From: Saccharicrinis sp050589685
Lineage (GTDB): Bacteria > Bacteroidota > Bacteroidia > Bacteroidales > Marinilabiliaceae
Assembly (NCBI RefSeq): GCF_050589685.1
Contig: NZ_JBNGOS010000025.1
Coordinates: 40,325 to 104,324 of the forward strand
DNA length: 64,000 nucleotides
Direction: 5' to 3'
The position numbers were made by a program, and so were the translations under genes. The stretch's first letter is position 1. The number at the start of each line of letters is the position of its first letter. This document shows positions 1 through 9,189 of the stretch, one piece after another. The notes below the pieces were generated by a model. That model saw nothing but the letters and a program-made list of their open reading frames with translations. It did no database searches and was not told the origin of the DNA.

Positions 1-875
1 GCTGCTAATGCATTGTTATTAGTATCTACAACTATTTGATAAATTTCTCTTTGCTTTTGCGTAAACCTGCCGCCAACAGGTGATGTGCGTGTATGATCGG
101 TGGCATAGTGCAGCGGAGATTCACTGCCGGCATCCACCAATAACAAGTCACCTTGCTTCAATGTGTTGCCATGATAGTGGTTGTGCAGGGTTTCGCCCCT
201 GACCGAGCAGATTACGGGGAATGAGGTCATTCCACCACCCGACATGGAAACCCCTTCGATGATACCGGTTACTTCCTGTTCTGTTTTTCCGGGAAGAGCC
301 ATCTTCATGGCTGTGGTGTGCATCGCATAGGCAGTGGCCATATGGCGTTCCATTTCCTCAATTTCGCAAGGCTCTTTTACCGAACGAAGAGTAATGCATG
401 CTTTGATTAATTCGGTGGATGCTTTTTCTTCTACCTTGGCAGGATGAACATCCAGCAATTCCCCCAAGGTTATCATATTTTTGCCGCGATAGGGGGGAGT
501 AAAATGAACGGTACGGCCCGAGGAAACAGCTGCACGGACAATCTCTTTTAACTTAGAAAGTGGATAGGTGCGGAAAATCCCAACCTTTTCTGCATTTTCC
601 GTTAGCTTGGCTTGTGGCCCCATCCAAATTATATCGTCCATGGTAAAGTCATCGCCAAAAATCATTTCTTCACCACGATCAAAATCGATCACACCTGCCA
701 GTCCTTGATAATCTAACCCGAAAAAATATAAAAATGTACTGTCCTGCCTAAAATGATAGGTATTGTGCGGATAATTCATGCTGGCATCCACATTGCCCAA
801 TATCAATGCAATTCCCTTATTTAACTTGCTCTTTAACCGCTTGCGTCGGTTTATGTAGGTCTCTTTTGTAAACAT
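1..875 (-). CDS. M24 family aminopeptidase P-like metallopeptidase, cut by the window edge
   Basis: Reading leftward from an ATG at 873-875, an uninterrupted frame runs to base 1, so about 291 N-terminal residues are present and the C-terminal part is missing. The protein begins MFTKETYINRRKRLKSKL and continues with the FYFFGLD-type N-terminal segment typical of the creatinase/prolidase N-domain. Further on are GGGMTSFPVICSVRGE, LHNHYHG and LLLVDAGSE, which match the start of the pita-bread M24 catalytic domain, including the first metal-binding Asp. Family knowledge: aminopeptidase P removes an N-terminal residue preceding proline, using two Mn or Zn ions. The remaining metal ligands lie outside the window, so activity cannot be judged. 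The gene is on the same strand as the lipoprotein upstream but is separated from it by a terminator. Confidence 0.85.
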   Translation of the reverse strand, partial: MFTKETYINRRKRLKSKLNKGIALILGNVDASMNYPHNTYHFRQDSTFLYFFGLDYQGLAGVIDFDRGEEMIFGDDFTMDDIIWMGPQAKLTENAEKVGIFRTYPLSKLKEIVRAAVSSGRTVHFTPPYRGKNMITLGELLDVHPAKVEEKASTELIKACITLRSVKEPCEIEEMERHMATAYAMHTTAMKMALPGKTEQEVTGIIEGVSMSGGGMTSFPVICSVRGETLHNHYHGNTLKQGDLLLVDAGSESPLHYATDHTRTSPVGGRFTQKQREIYQIVVDTNNNALA

Positions 876-956
876 AGCGTAAAAAATTTTACGGCAATAT
901 AAAAAATGACGGGGAAGAAAAATATGTGATAGGTCAGGGAATATCTAATAATAAAG

Positions 957-990
957 GCAAAAAAATCCGGCTTAGTCATTCAAGCCGGAT
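957..990 (-). terminator. Intrinsic terminator after the 283-residue lipoprotein gene
   Basis: A perfect 9-bp stem (ATCCGGCTT at 965-973 and AAGCCGGAT at 982-990) with an 8-base loop lies just past the minus-strand stop codon. Reading leftward it is followed by a run of T residues (A-run at 958-965 on the plus strand). This is a standard rho-independent terminator layout. Confidence 0.8.
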
Positions 991-1011
991 AAGATATTCT
1001 TATTGGTTAAT

Positions 1012-1863
1012 TTATTCGCAATCAACATCATCAAAATTCGAATCCCAACAATGCCATCCAGTTTTATTATTAATCCAGTTGGTTGCTTTTATCCTTCCGG
1101 ATAGGTCTGTTCTGTTCATTTCTATATTCAGGTCCTCAAATTGTTGGGTATTGTCGTCGTAAACATGCACATTGTAAAAATAAACATTGTCCGTGCTATT
1201 GACGCCATAACCCAGATAGCTGCCATAGCCCAATTCGGTTTCCCTGTCGTTATCCAGTTCCCTGACGTAAGTAATTCTGGTGTCGTTGATCAAATCATCG
1301 GTAGCTTCCCAGTCCAGGGTCAGCATGGGTTCATTAAAGTCATAGCTATGATTCATGGCCCATGAGCCTCCGGATCCATCAAGGTCGGAGGTGCCTTCAA
1401 ACCAAAGGAAATCATTATAGGGCTCCGCGCCTGAGTAACTGACTCTCATTTCCCATTTAATATCGCTGGTTCTTATTTCACCTGTGAGCCGGGCAGAATA
1501 ATCCGAGAAAAAACCACCGAGAGAATAAGACCATTGCCATTTTTTATTTCCAAGATACACAGGGCTTTGTGTGAAGGAGTGCCGGTAGGCTGCTACTGGA
1601 ACTGCCAAAATAATATTAATGTAGGTGTTCCAGACTAAAACGTTAATGCGGGCAACGTTATAGTTGCTGATGAACTCGGCATTGGAACTTTTAAGCTGCT
1701 CTGCCATAGCAGGGTTGTCTGTAAATGCGCTGAAATCAGGAATTAGACTTTCTTCCGGTGGCAGAATGGGGGCGGTATCCTCCTTGTTTTCATCATCGGA
1801 ACAAGCAGTGGCAATTAATAATGCAGCAATGGCAAGGATTGAAATAAATTTCCTCGTTTTCAT
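1012..1863 (-). CDS. Exported lipoprotein of unknown function
   Basis: This 283-residue protein has a charged start (MKTRK), a hydrophobic segment and a lipobox ending in ATAC near residue 21, followed by acidic residues (SDDENKED), so it is very likely a membrane-anchored lipoprotein. The mature part is rich in Tyr, Trp, Asn and Asp with alternating polar and hydrophobic stretches, suggesting a beta-rich secreted domain, but I do not recognise the family. It ends close to a good terminator and is transcribed away from the PUL that starts 550 bp further on. It could be a PUL-associated surface protein or unrelated. No function is assigned. Confidence 0.7.
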   Translation of the reverse strand: MKTRKFISILAIAALLIATACSDDENKEDTAPILPPEESLIPDFSAFTDNPAMAEQLKSSNAEFISNYNVARINVLVWNTYINIILAVPVAAYRHSFTQSPVYLGNKKWQWSYSLGGFFSDYSARLTGEIRTSDIKWEMRVSYSGAEPYNDFLWFEGTSDLDGSGGSWAMNHSYDFNEPMLTLDWEATDDLINDTRITYVRELDNDRETELGYGSYLGYGVNSTDNVYFYNVHVYDDNTQQFEDLNIEMNRTDLSGRIKATNWINNKTGWHCWDSNFDDVDCE

Positions 1864-2413
1864 CTGAATTTAATTTTAGTTAAAAGTAAAGATTACGATA
1901 GTTTGTAAATAACGTTGCCATGTTGCAAAAAATTGTTTGGCGTGAAGAAGTTGAATTTTACTCCAGGCAGTAGTAACCGCTGTATATCAATGTGCTAAAT
2001 AAAGCATATTACTTATAATATGATAATACCGTTTTGACTATTCACCTCGAGTAAACATTTTACTCAGGGTGAGTTTTTTGGATTGGAATAGCAGGGGTAG
2101 CTGAGAAATGAAATGGGGTAATTTATGTCGGAAAACCAATGTTTTAAAAGAAAACTAGTGTGATGAATGTCCTGAGGGTAAGAACGGAATTTGTATTGGG
2201 AAAATGAAATATATGAGATATTTCCACAACATTATTGTTTTTTTATAATAGCCTCTTATATAATATTAACGAAGTGTTAAAAAATTTAATACAAATTAAC
2301 ATATGTAAAAAGCACAAAACCAAATAGATAATAAAAAATGTAGTGGTAAAGATGAGGTATAATAAATATTGTTGTGGTTTAATAGGTGTTCTTTATTAGG
2401 CAAAAGTACCTAT
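1864..2413. other. 550-bp divergent intergenic region upstream of the PUL
   Basis: This AT-rich region separates the minus-strand lipoprotein gene from susC. It holds a strong plus-strand hairpin followed by T residues (2043-2079, listed separately). I see no convincing TAnnTTTG promoter box close to susC. No conserved short coding frame was recognised. It probably holds the regulated promoter and leader of the PUL. Confidence 0.5.
2043..2079 (+). terminator. Terminator-like hairpin with no plus-strand gene upstream
   Basis: The arms at 2043-2055 and 2059-2071 pair at 12 of 13 positions (core GAGTAAA with TTTACTC) around a 3-base loop, followed by a T-run at 2074-2079. No plus-strand gene lies upstream of it in this intergenic region. 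It could therefore end a small RNA or act as an attenuator in the PUL leader, about 335 bases before the susC start. The function is inferred. Confidence 0.5.
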
Positions 2414-5400
2414 ATGTACCGATATTTGCACAGTATTAACAATCTAAAATCATATGGAATGAGGTTACTAATTTTAAATCTGATGCTTGTACTGTTTTCA
2501 GTTTCTGTATTGGCCCAGGACATTATTAATGTTTCCGGGAAAGTTACAGACCAAACAGGCGAGTCAGTTATAGGTGTTTCTATATCTATAAAAGGAACTA
2601 TTCAAGGTACTATAACCGATATTGATGGTAACTATAATATTAGTGTACCATCCAATGGAATTCTTGTATTCAGTTTTATCGGTTTCGATACACAGGAAGT
2701 ACCGGTAAATAATCAAGCTAGTATAAATATAACGTTAGTAGAATCGGTTACCGGGTTAGACGAAGTAGTCGTGGTTGGTTATGGTACTCAAAAGGTAAAG
2801 GATTTAACTTCCTCCATCGCTACGGTAAAAGCGGATGAAATTGTTAAAACTCCTGCGGGACAAACCATGCAGGCGCTGCAAGGAAAGGTGGCAGGTATGC
2901 AAATTGTTAGTGCCGGTGCACCGGGTGATGAGCCAACTGTTAGAATACGGGGTGTCGGTTCTTTTCCTAGCAGTAGTGATTCTAAGCCTCTTTATGTGGT
3001 GGATGGGATGTTTTTCGACAATATCGACTTTCTTAATCCGTCAGATATTGAAAGCTTATCAGTTCTTAAGGATGCTTCAGCTTCAGCAATATATGGTGTC
3101 AGGGCAGCAAACGGCGTGGTTTTAATAACGACAAAGAAGGGTAACCTAAAAACGAAATCCACTATCACCTATGATGGTTATGTCGGTGTTCAGGTGGCTC
3201 AAAATGTATTGAAAATGGCGAATGCCGAACAGTTTGTCGACTATGCCAACCAAACCGGATCGGCAGCGGATATAAGTTTCGTGGAGAGTGCCATGCAAAG
3301 GTTTGGTAGAAGTCGCATAAACCCGAATATACCTGCCGTAAACACCGACTGGTATAAAGAAATTATGCATTCTGCAGCCACACAACAAAATCATTCACTT
3401 TCCATTGTTGGAGGAAGTGAGAATACGGCTTATTCGTTTGGTGTGAGTTATTTTGAACAAGAAGGACTGCTTAAAACGAAAAACGCCTACAAGAGATTTA
3501 ATTTTAGGGGAAAGCTGGATCAACAGGTTAATAATTGGTTGAAAGCCGGAATAAATGTGAATATGAGCAACGGCATAAAGTACTTGGCTGATGATGCTGC
3601 ATGGTTTAAGGCTTACCATGCGGTTCCGATTTTGCCGGTATATGATGATGAAAATTTTGCTGAGATGGTAGCCCAGGGGCATGAGAATCCGAGTAACTAT
3701 GCAAATGCTAAATTAATTGGTTATCGTGGGTCACAAAACCCATTTATAAACCTTAAATATAGAGATCACAGGCAGGATATCAGAAAAGCACTTACAGGAA
3801 TATACTCGGAAATAAGTATTATCCCGGAGAAGTTAAATCTAAAAACGAGTTATAATTTGTCGGTTCTGCATATTAAAGACAGAAACGTAGGTTTACCTTA
3901 TGATTTAAATGGCGATGAAGTAAGACCGCTATCTACACTCAGTACTTACCGGGCATTGGACGTAAATCAGTATTTGGATAATGTGTTAACATTTACGGAT
4001 AGTTATGGAGGCCATAATGTTTCGGTAATGTTAGGGACTTCATACAGAGATGAATGGTACGATTATTTAAGTGGTTCGGCAGAAGATGTTCCCCAAAATG
4101 AAAACTCGTGGTATATCGGACAGTCCCAGTCAGAGACATCAAAACAAGTAGATGACAATGCGGAACGAATATATGGTCTTTCGTACTTTGGACGAGTAGC
4201 ATATAATTATAACAGCAAGTATTTGGCATATTTTACCCTACGACGGGATGGAACATCCAAATACCAGGAAAAATGGGGTACCTTCCCTGCCTTTGGGCTG
4301 GGGTGGGTAGTTTCGGAAGAAGATTTCTTTACTGATAACGTTAATTTCATTAATTATTTAAAAGTACGCGGAGGTTGGGGAAAATTAGGAAATGATAAAA
4401 TCAAAAGACAAGATGGTGCCAATACCACAAATCCTCAATTTCTTGCCATCAATGATACGCAGGTAACCGGAACAACAACTACCAGTACCTTTGGATATCT
4501 GGGTTGGGAAACCGTTAAAGGGACAAATATTGGGATCTCGGCTAAGTTTCTGAATAATCAACTTAGCTTAGAGTCGGATTATTATATCCGGGATACAGAA
4601 AATGCTGCTATACCCGTTAGTCTTAAACTGCAGTCAGGAAGCGTACTGAAAAATGTAGGAACGATCAGGAACTCTGGATTTGAATTGGCAGTGAGCTATA
4701 ACGGAAAAATCACAGATGATCTTAAATATATGGTCGGTGCCAATATGGCGACCCTTAAAAATGAGGTGCGCGACTTGTTCGGACAAGCCTTTATTAACGG
4801 CGGACAGGCAGAATTCCGGCAAAGGTCGCAGGTTGGTGAACCATTATTATCTTTCTACGGATATGAAGTGGAAGGCGTTTACCAAAATCAAGCTGAAATA
4901 GATGCGGACCCTGTGGCTGTTGACAATGGATTGGTCCCTGGAGACTTCAAATTTAAAGACCAGGACAACAGCGATGTGATCGACGATGATGATAAAGTGT
5001 TTTTGGGGTCTTATATTCCGGACTTAACCTATGGAGGGGTTTTGGGGCTTACTTATAAAAATGCCGAGTTTTCAATGAATTTCACAGGTCAAAGCGGTAA
5101 CAAAATCCTAAACCGGAAAAGAGGTGAAATTATCTGGACCAACGACACAAATATAGATGCGGATTTAGCCAACAATCTATGGAATGGCGAAGGAACGTCG
5201 AATAAATACCCGTCGGCATCAGGATTAAGAAGAGGCTGGAATCAAAACTTTAGTGATTATCTGGTAGAGGACGGCTCGTTCTTTAGAATTCAAAATATTC
5301 AGGTAGCCTACAATATTAAAGGAGAACGTTGGTTCGGCCAAGGTATGCCTGATGCACGAGTGTATTTTACTGCGGAAAGACCACTAACGGTATTTGATTA

Positions 5401-5494
5401 TAACGGCTTTAATCCTGAGGTTCCCAACGGAATCGATCGCCAGTTTTATCCGGTACCATCCGTTTATACCGTAGGACTTAATCTTAAATTCTAA
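2414..5494 (+). CDS. susC: SusC/RagA-family TonB-dependent outer-membrane glycan transporter
   Basis: This protein of about 1026 residues has the SusC domain order. A signal peptide ending near VSVLAQ is followed by a carboxypeptidase-regulatory-like beta-sandwich (GKVTDQTGESVIGVSI...). Next come a TonB box region (DEVVVVGYGTQK), a plug domain with VRIRG, PLYVVDG and ASAIYGVRAANGV motifs, and a long beta-barrel ending in an aromatic-rich strand (VYTVGLNLKF). The reading frame extends to a TTG at 2369. ATG 2414 was chosen because it gives a normal n-region, and ATG 2459 is also possible. It imports oligosaccharides across the outer membrane with the SusD partner encoded 13 bp downstream. The substrate is inferred from the GH144 and GH3 enzymes of the same locus to be beta-1,2-glucan oligosaccharides. 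Confidence 0.95.
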   Translation: MYRYLHSINNLKSYGMRLLILNLMLVLFSVSVLAQDIINVSGKVTDQTGESVIGVSISIKGTIQGTITDIDGNYNISVPSNGILVFSFIGFDTQEVPVNNQASINITLVESVTGLDEVVVVGYGTQKVKDLTSSIATVKADEIVKTPAGQTMQALQGKVAGMQIVSAGAPGDEPTVRIRGVGSFPSSSDSKPLYVVDGMFFDNIDFLNPSDIESLSVLKDASASAIYGVRAANGVVLITTKKGNLKTKSTITYDGYVGVQVAQNVLKMANAEQFVDYANQTGSAADISFVESAMQRFGRSRINPNIPAVNTDWYKEIMHSAATQQNHSLSIVGGSENTAYSFGVSYFEQEGLLKTKNAYKRFNFRGKLDQQVNNWLKAGINVNMSNGIKYLADDAAWFKAYHAVPILPVYDDENFAEMVAQGHENPSNYANAKLIGYRGSQNPFINLKYRDHRQDIRKALTGIYSEISIIPEKLNLKTSYNLSVLHIKDRNVGLPYDLNGDEVRPLSTLSTYRALDVNQYLDNVLTFTDSYGGHNVSVMLGTSYRDEWYDYLSGSAEDVPQNENSWYIGQSQSETSKQVDDNAERIYGLSYFGRVAYNYNSKYLAYFTLRRDGTSKYQEKWGTFPAFGLGWVVSEEDFFTDNVNFINYLKVRGGWGKLGNDKIKRQDGANTTNPQFLAINDTQVTGTTTTSTFGYLGWETVKGTNIGISAKFLNNQLSLESDYYIRDTENAAIPVSLKLQSGSVLKNVGTIRNSGFELAVSYNGKITDDLKYMVGANMATLKNEVRDLFGQAFINGGQAEFRQRSQVGEPLLSFYGYEVEGVYQNQAEIDADPVAVDNGLVPGDFKFKDQDNSDVIDDDDKVFLGSYIPDLTYGGVLGLTYKNAEFSMNFTGQSGNKILNRKRGEIIWTNDTNIDADLANNLWNGEGTSNKYPSASGLRRGWNQNFSDYLVEDGSFFRIQNIQVAYNIKGERWFGQGMPDARVYFTAERPLTVFDYNGFNPEVPNGIDRQFYPVPSVYTVGLNLKF

Positions 5495-5507
5495 ACTCTA
5501 TATAAAG

Positions 5508-7037
5508 ATGAAAAAGATATTAAAATATTATATGTCTGTGCTGCTTTGTGGATTACTTCTGTTATCTATGTTCAGTTGTGCCGACAAGTTAGATGAGCCT
5601 TTTGAGGATGAGGCTTTCACCAGTGATGTAGATTATTCGAACGGTGAGGATATGATCCTTCCTATGTTAGGGGCCTATTATGGATTATATACCCGGGGAT
5701 GGGAAGAGCCAATTACGCTAGGACTGCGAGGGGATGATGTAAACGCGGCCGGCGACCAGGTGCCCATGCAGGAACAAGATCAGTTCAAATACCTGCCAAG
5801 CCATTGGAATTCGAATGCCATTTGGCAAGGGCATTACAATGATATCGTCAATGTGTTTACCGCCATGGATGAAATTGAGAAGTACAGGCCGGCAGCTGCC
5901 GATGATGCTTTGGCAGATCAGTATATTGCGGAATGCCGTGTAATTAGAGCGTACCTGTATCTGAATATATCCAGAACCTATGGAGGGTGTATTGTGATTG
6001 ACCAGTTGGATAATATCCAAAATACGCCGGTAAGTAACAAGGCAAAAGTAATGCAATATATAGTAGATGAGATGACAGAGGTAATTCCTAATTTGATGGA
6101 TTTACACCCCAATAAACGGGACGATATAAAGGGAGGAATAACCAGTTATACAGCATATGCAATCCAGGCATTAGCCTACCAGGAAATGGAAAATTATCAG
6201 GGAGTTGTAAACGCCACATCCCAAATCATTAGTTCAGGCGAATATGAACTGGCTGCAGATTTTTACCATTTATTCAAAAAAGCAGGCAAACTGGATGATG
6301 AAAATATTCTGGAATTTCAGTATTCAGACTTTGGTCAGGGAGAAGGAGATAGGTTCGCTTTCTTGTTTGCCCCGTTTGGCATTGGAGGCTGGACCCCTGT
6401 TGTGTCAGGAGCAGGTGCCGGATGGGGTTTCTATGAACCTACCATGAAATATATATCTTTTATGCTGGACCGTGGGGAAACAGTTCGCCTGGAAACAAGT
6501 GTTGTTTTTACACCGGATGGTATTACTGAAATTCAAGATGATTATAGTGGGACCATGCCCGCATGGATTTCCAATGTAAACAGGGAGGGCGATATTTTCA
6601 ACAACAACGCCCGCTTAAATTTCGGTAGTGGCAAACATATACAACCTTCTACTGAACTAATACCGGGAAGAACAAATCCGGGAAGCAACAAAAATTTTAT
6701 CGTGATCAGATATGCAGAGATGTTACTGATGTATGCGGAAGCTTTGACAAGAGGGGCTACAAGTAGTATTTCAATGAGCGCTGATCAAGCGGTCAATTTA
6801 GTGAGAGCGCGTGCTGGTATGAGTAATTTAAGCAATGTGACCACGGAAGATGTTTTGGACGAAAAATTTGCGGAACTGGCCATGGAATGGGGAACCCGGT
6901 TTTACGATATGGTTCGAACCGGCAACACTTCGGAGCTTAGCCACGAAGGTAAAACATTTACCATGGAGGACGCTTATTTGCCATTCCCCGCAGATCAGGT
7001 ATCGGAGTTGCCGCAATTGGCTGAAGGAATCAACTAA
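5508..7037 (+). CDS. susD: SusD/RagB-family surface glycan-binding lipoprotein
   Basis: This 509-residue protein has a lipoprotein signal (lipobox SMFSC near residue 24) and the helical TPR-like architecture of SusD. Recognisable segments are the N-terminal DKLDEPFEDEAF region, AECRVIRAYLYLNISRTYGG in the TPR region, and the C-terminal FIVIRYAEMLLMYAEAL motif. The C-terminus FPADQVSELPQL is the usual SusD ending. It caps the SusC barrel and delivers glycan to it. The gap after susC is 13 bp, so the two genes are cotranscribed. It is of average length for the family and shows no sign of damage. Confidence 0.95.
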   Translation: MKKILKYYMSVLLCGLLLLSMFSCADKLDEPFEDEAFTSDVDYSNGEDMILPMLGAYYGLYTRGWEEPITLGLRGDDVNAAGDQVPMQEQDQFKYLPSHWNSNAIWQGHYNDIVNVFTAMDEIEKYRPAAADDALADQYIAECRVIRAYLYLNISRTYGGCIVIDQLDNIQNTPVSNKAKVMQYIVDEMTEVIPNLMDLHPNKRDDIKGGITSYTAYAIQALAYQEMENYQGVVNATSQIISSGEYELAADFYHLFKKAGKLDDENILEFQYSDFGQGEGDRFAFLFAPFGIGGWTPVVSGAGAGWGFYEPTMKYISFMLDRGETVRLETSVVFTPDGITEIQDDYSGTMPAWISNVNREGDIFNNNARLNFGSGKHIQPSTELIPGRTNPGSNKNFIVIRYAEMLLMYAEALTRGATSSISMSADQAVNLVRARAGMSNLSNVTTEDVLDEKFAELAMEWGTRFYDMVRTGNTSELSHEGKTFTMEDAYLPFPADQVSELPQLAEGIN

Positions 7038-7142
7038 AGATTTAGGAAAATGAAACGAGCCATAAGAAAAGGTTCTCGTATGAGGGTGATTATGTTTCAG
7101 GCGAGTTCCATCGAATACATTAGGAATTAAAACTATAATGAG

Positions 7143-8861
7143 ATGAAAACATATTTTAAACTTATCATGTTCGCTTTGGCTATCTTGGTTTTGAATGCCT
7201 GCGAACAGGACTATATAGACGGTATAACTAAAGTAGATCCGGGGGCGGATGAAACGGCACCACAGGTAACCATCGTTTATCCGGCAGAAGGAACCAGTAT
7301 TAAAGTATACGAAGCTATTACTTCTATCAATATTGAGTTTGTAGTGACCGACGATATTGAAATAAAGGATATTAAGATTATTCTGGATGGAACTGAGATC
7401 GCTGCTTTCAGCAGTTTTATGGATTATCGAAAGGCCATAGAAGAATATACCTACGATCAGTTGGCTACCGGTGTGCATGTATTGACAGTTACCGCTACCG
7501 ATTTGGAAGGTAAAAGCACATCTGCCAGTGTTAACTTCGAAAAGGAACCGCCATACGTACCAATGTTCGATGGCGAGATTTTCTATATGCCATTCGATAA
7601 CGATTATATGGAATTGGTCAATGTTGCACCTGCCACCGAGGTTGGTACACCTTCATTCGCAGGAGAAAGTCTGCTGGGCACCAATGCGTATATGGGAGCA
7701 ACAGATTCGTATTTAACTTATCCCATCGGTCAGGCTTTGGGTAATGGGTTTACCGCGGGATTCTGGTATAAAGTAAACGGAACGCCGGGTAAGGCAGGAA
7801 TACTCGTAGTAGGTGACGATGCAGATGATCGTAAACAGGGTTTCCGTTTGTTCAGAGAGGGTAACGGAGTAGAACAGCAAATTAAGCTAAACGTAGGAAC
7901 AGGAACAGGTGAAATTTGGAATAATGGCGGCTTTATTGACGTTGCCGAGGGTGAATGGATTCATATTGCATTCTCTATCTCTGAAACTAAAAATACCATT
8001 TTCTTTAATGGAGTTGAAGTTAGGTCAAGTGATATGGCCGCCCCCGTAGATTGGACAGGCTGTACCGAGTTTACTATTGGTTCGGGAGGAGAAACATTCA
8101 GTTACTGGGACCATAAGTCAGATGCCAGTGCTATGGACGAGTTGCGTTTCTTTAACAAAGCAATGACCGCAGCAGAAATTCAAGAGATGATTAATGTAAC
8201 CAATCCTTATGTGGCGAAATACGATGGGGAAACATTTTATATGCCATTTGAAGAAAGTTATACTGACTTATTGAGTTATGCCAACGCTACCGTTGTTGGA
8301 ACTACCGGATTTGCCGGGGAAGGAAAGAGAGGTAATGATTCATTTATGGGAGCTGCCGACTCTTATTTGACTTTCCCGATTGACGGACTGTTTGGAACGG
8401 AGTTTAGCGCTGCGTTTTGGTACAAGGTAAATTCAGAACCTAACAGAGCAGGTATTTTGGTGGTGGGAGACGATGCCGACGATAGAAAGCAAGGATTTAG
8501 ACTGTTCAGGGAAGGGGATGCGACTAGCCAACGGATAAAATCGAACGTTGGTACCGGCGAAAGTGATGTGTGGAATGATGGTGGATTGATTGATGTTGTG
8601 GCTGGAGAATGGGTGCACATTGCTATTTCGGTTTCAGAATCTAAAAGCATAATCTATTTCAACGGGGTTGAGCAGTTATCGTCAGATTTATCGGCAGGAG
8701 TGGACTGGACCGGATGTACTGAGGTTACCATTGGTTCAGGTGGCGAAACTTTTAGCTACTGGGATCACCTGTCCGATTTAAGTTATATGGATGAATTAAG
8801 ACTGTTTAATAAAGCGTTGTCTCAAAGCGAAATTCAGACTATTTACGAGGACGAGAAGTAA
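7143..8861 (+). CDS. Surface glycan-binding lipoprotein with an Ig-like domain and two LamG-like domains
   Basis: This 572-residue protein begins with a lipoprotein signal (LVLNAC). Residues about 35-132 form an Ig-like domain (APQVTIVYPAEGTSI, ending VLTVTATDLEGKS). Two tandem concanavalin A/LamG-type domains follow at about 140-345 and 352-572. Both start with FYMPF, both contain GDDADDRKQGFRLFREG and both contain IGSGGETFSYWDH. It occupies the SusE/SGBP position directly after susD, 105 bp downstream. Family knowledge: proteins here bind the target glycan at the cell surface. No catalytic residues were recognised, but LamG folds are occasionally enzymes. Binding specificity for beta-1,2-glucan is inference from context. 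The duplicated domains are identical over long stretches of protein but strongly recoded at silent sites. Confidence 0.8.
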   Translation: MKTYFKLIMFALAILVLNACEQDYIDGITKVDPGADETAPQVTIVYPAEGTSIKVYEAITSINIEFVVTDDIEIKDIKIILDGTEIAAFSSFMDYRKAIEEYTYDQLATGVHVLTVTATDLEGKSTSASVNFEKEPPYVPMFDGEIFYMPFDNDYMELVNVAPATEVGTPSFAGESLLGTNAYMGATDSYLTYPIGQALGNGFTAGFWYKVNGTPGKAGILVVGDDADDRKQGFRLFREGNGVEQQIKLNVGTGTGEIWNNGGFIDVAEGEWIHIAFSISETKNTIFFNGVEVRSSDMAAPVDWTGCTEFTIGSGGETFSYWDHKSDASAMDELRFFNKAMTAAEIQEMINVTNPYVAKYDGETFYMPFEESYTDLLSYANATVVGTTGFAGEGKRGNDSFMGAADSYLTFPIDGLFGTEFSAAFWYKVNSEPNRAGILVVGDDADDRKQGFRLFREGDATSQRIKSNVGTGESDVWNDGGLIDVVAGEWVHIAISVSESKSIIYFNGVEQLSSDLSAGVDWTGCTEVTIGSGGETFSYWDHLSDLSYMDELRLFNKALSQSEIQTIYEDEK

Positions 8862-8949
8862 GTGCCAAACCAAATGATTACAGTAGGAATTAGGGATGGT
8901 GTATCAAAAGTCTATTGTTCAATTAATTAACAATTTATAAGTAGTGTCA

Positions 8950-9128
8950 CCCCCATCCCTGTACCTTTGGTACAGTACTTCGCCAGGCTCTATACCGAGG
9001 GAAGAGCTGATTTACATGGTGTAAAAAAATATTACTTGAAGGGACATGTCCCTCTCAAAGTAAGTTTCCGGTTCTTCCCCAGACTCTGAGGCGGGGGAAG
9101 TACCACACCGCAAGTGCGGGGATGGGGG
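8950..9128. repeat. Inverted pair of two-hairpin repeat units (family A) inside the PUL
   Basis: The left unit (8950-9007) reads on the minus strand and the right unit (9071-9128) on the plus strand. Each has CTTCCC ... GGGGAAGTAC (GCGAAGTAC in the left unit), then a small hairpin, then GGGATGGGG. Between them lies an imperfect palindrome centred on GGGACATGTCCC near 9040. The whole block is nearly self-complementary. The same unit occurs three times around the DUF559 gene at 63.1-63.9 kb. It fills the gap between the glycan-binding protein and the first GH144 gene, where it could attenuate transcription. Confidence 0.8.
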
Positions 9129-9189
9129 ATCATATATTTCAACTGTTAAACCAATCATCAACTATTCAATCATTCATTATTTGGATTCA

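Noticed and set aside
7038..7142. Small gene after susD (26 codons from 7050)
   Set aside because: No signal, motif or composition bias; probably spacer between susD and the binding-protein gene.
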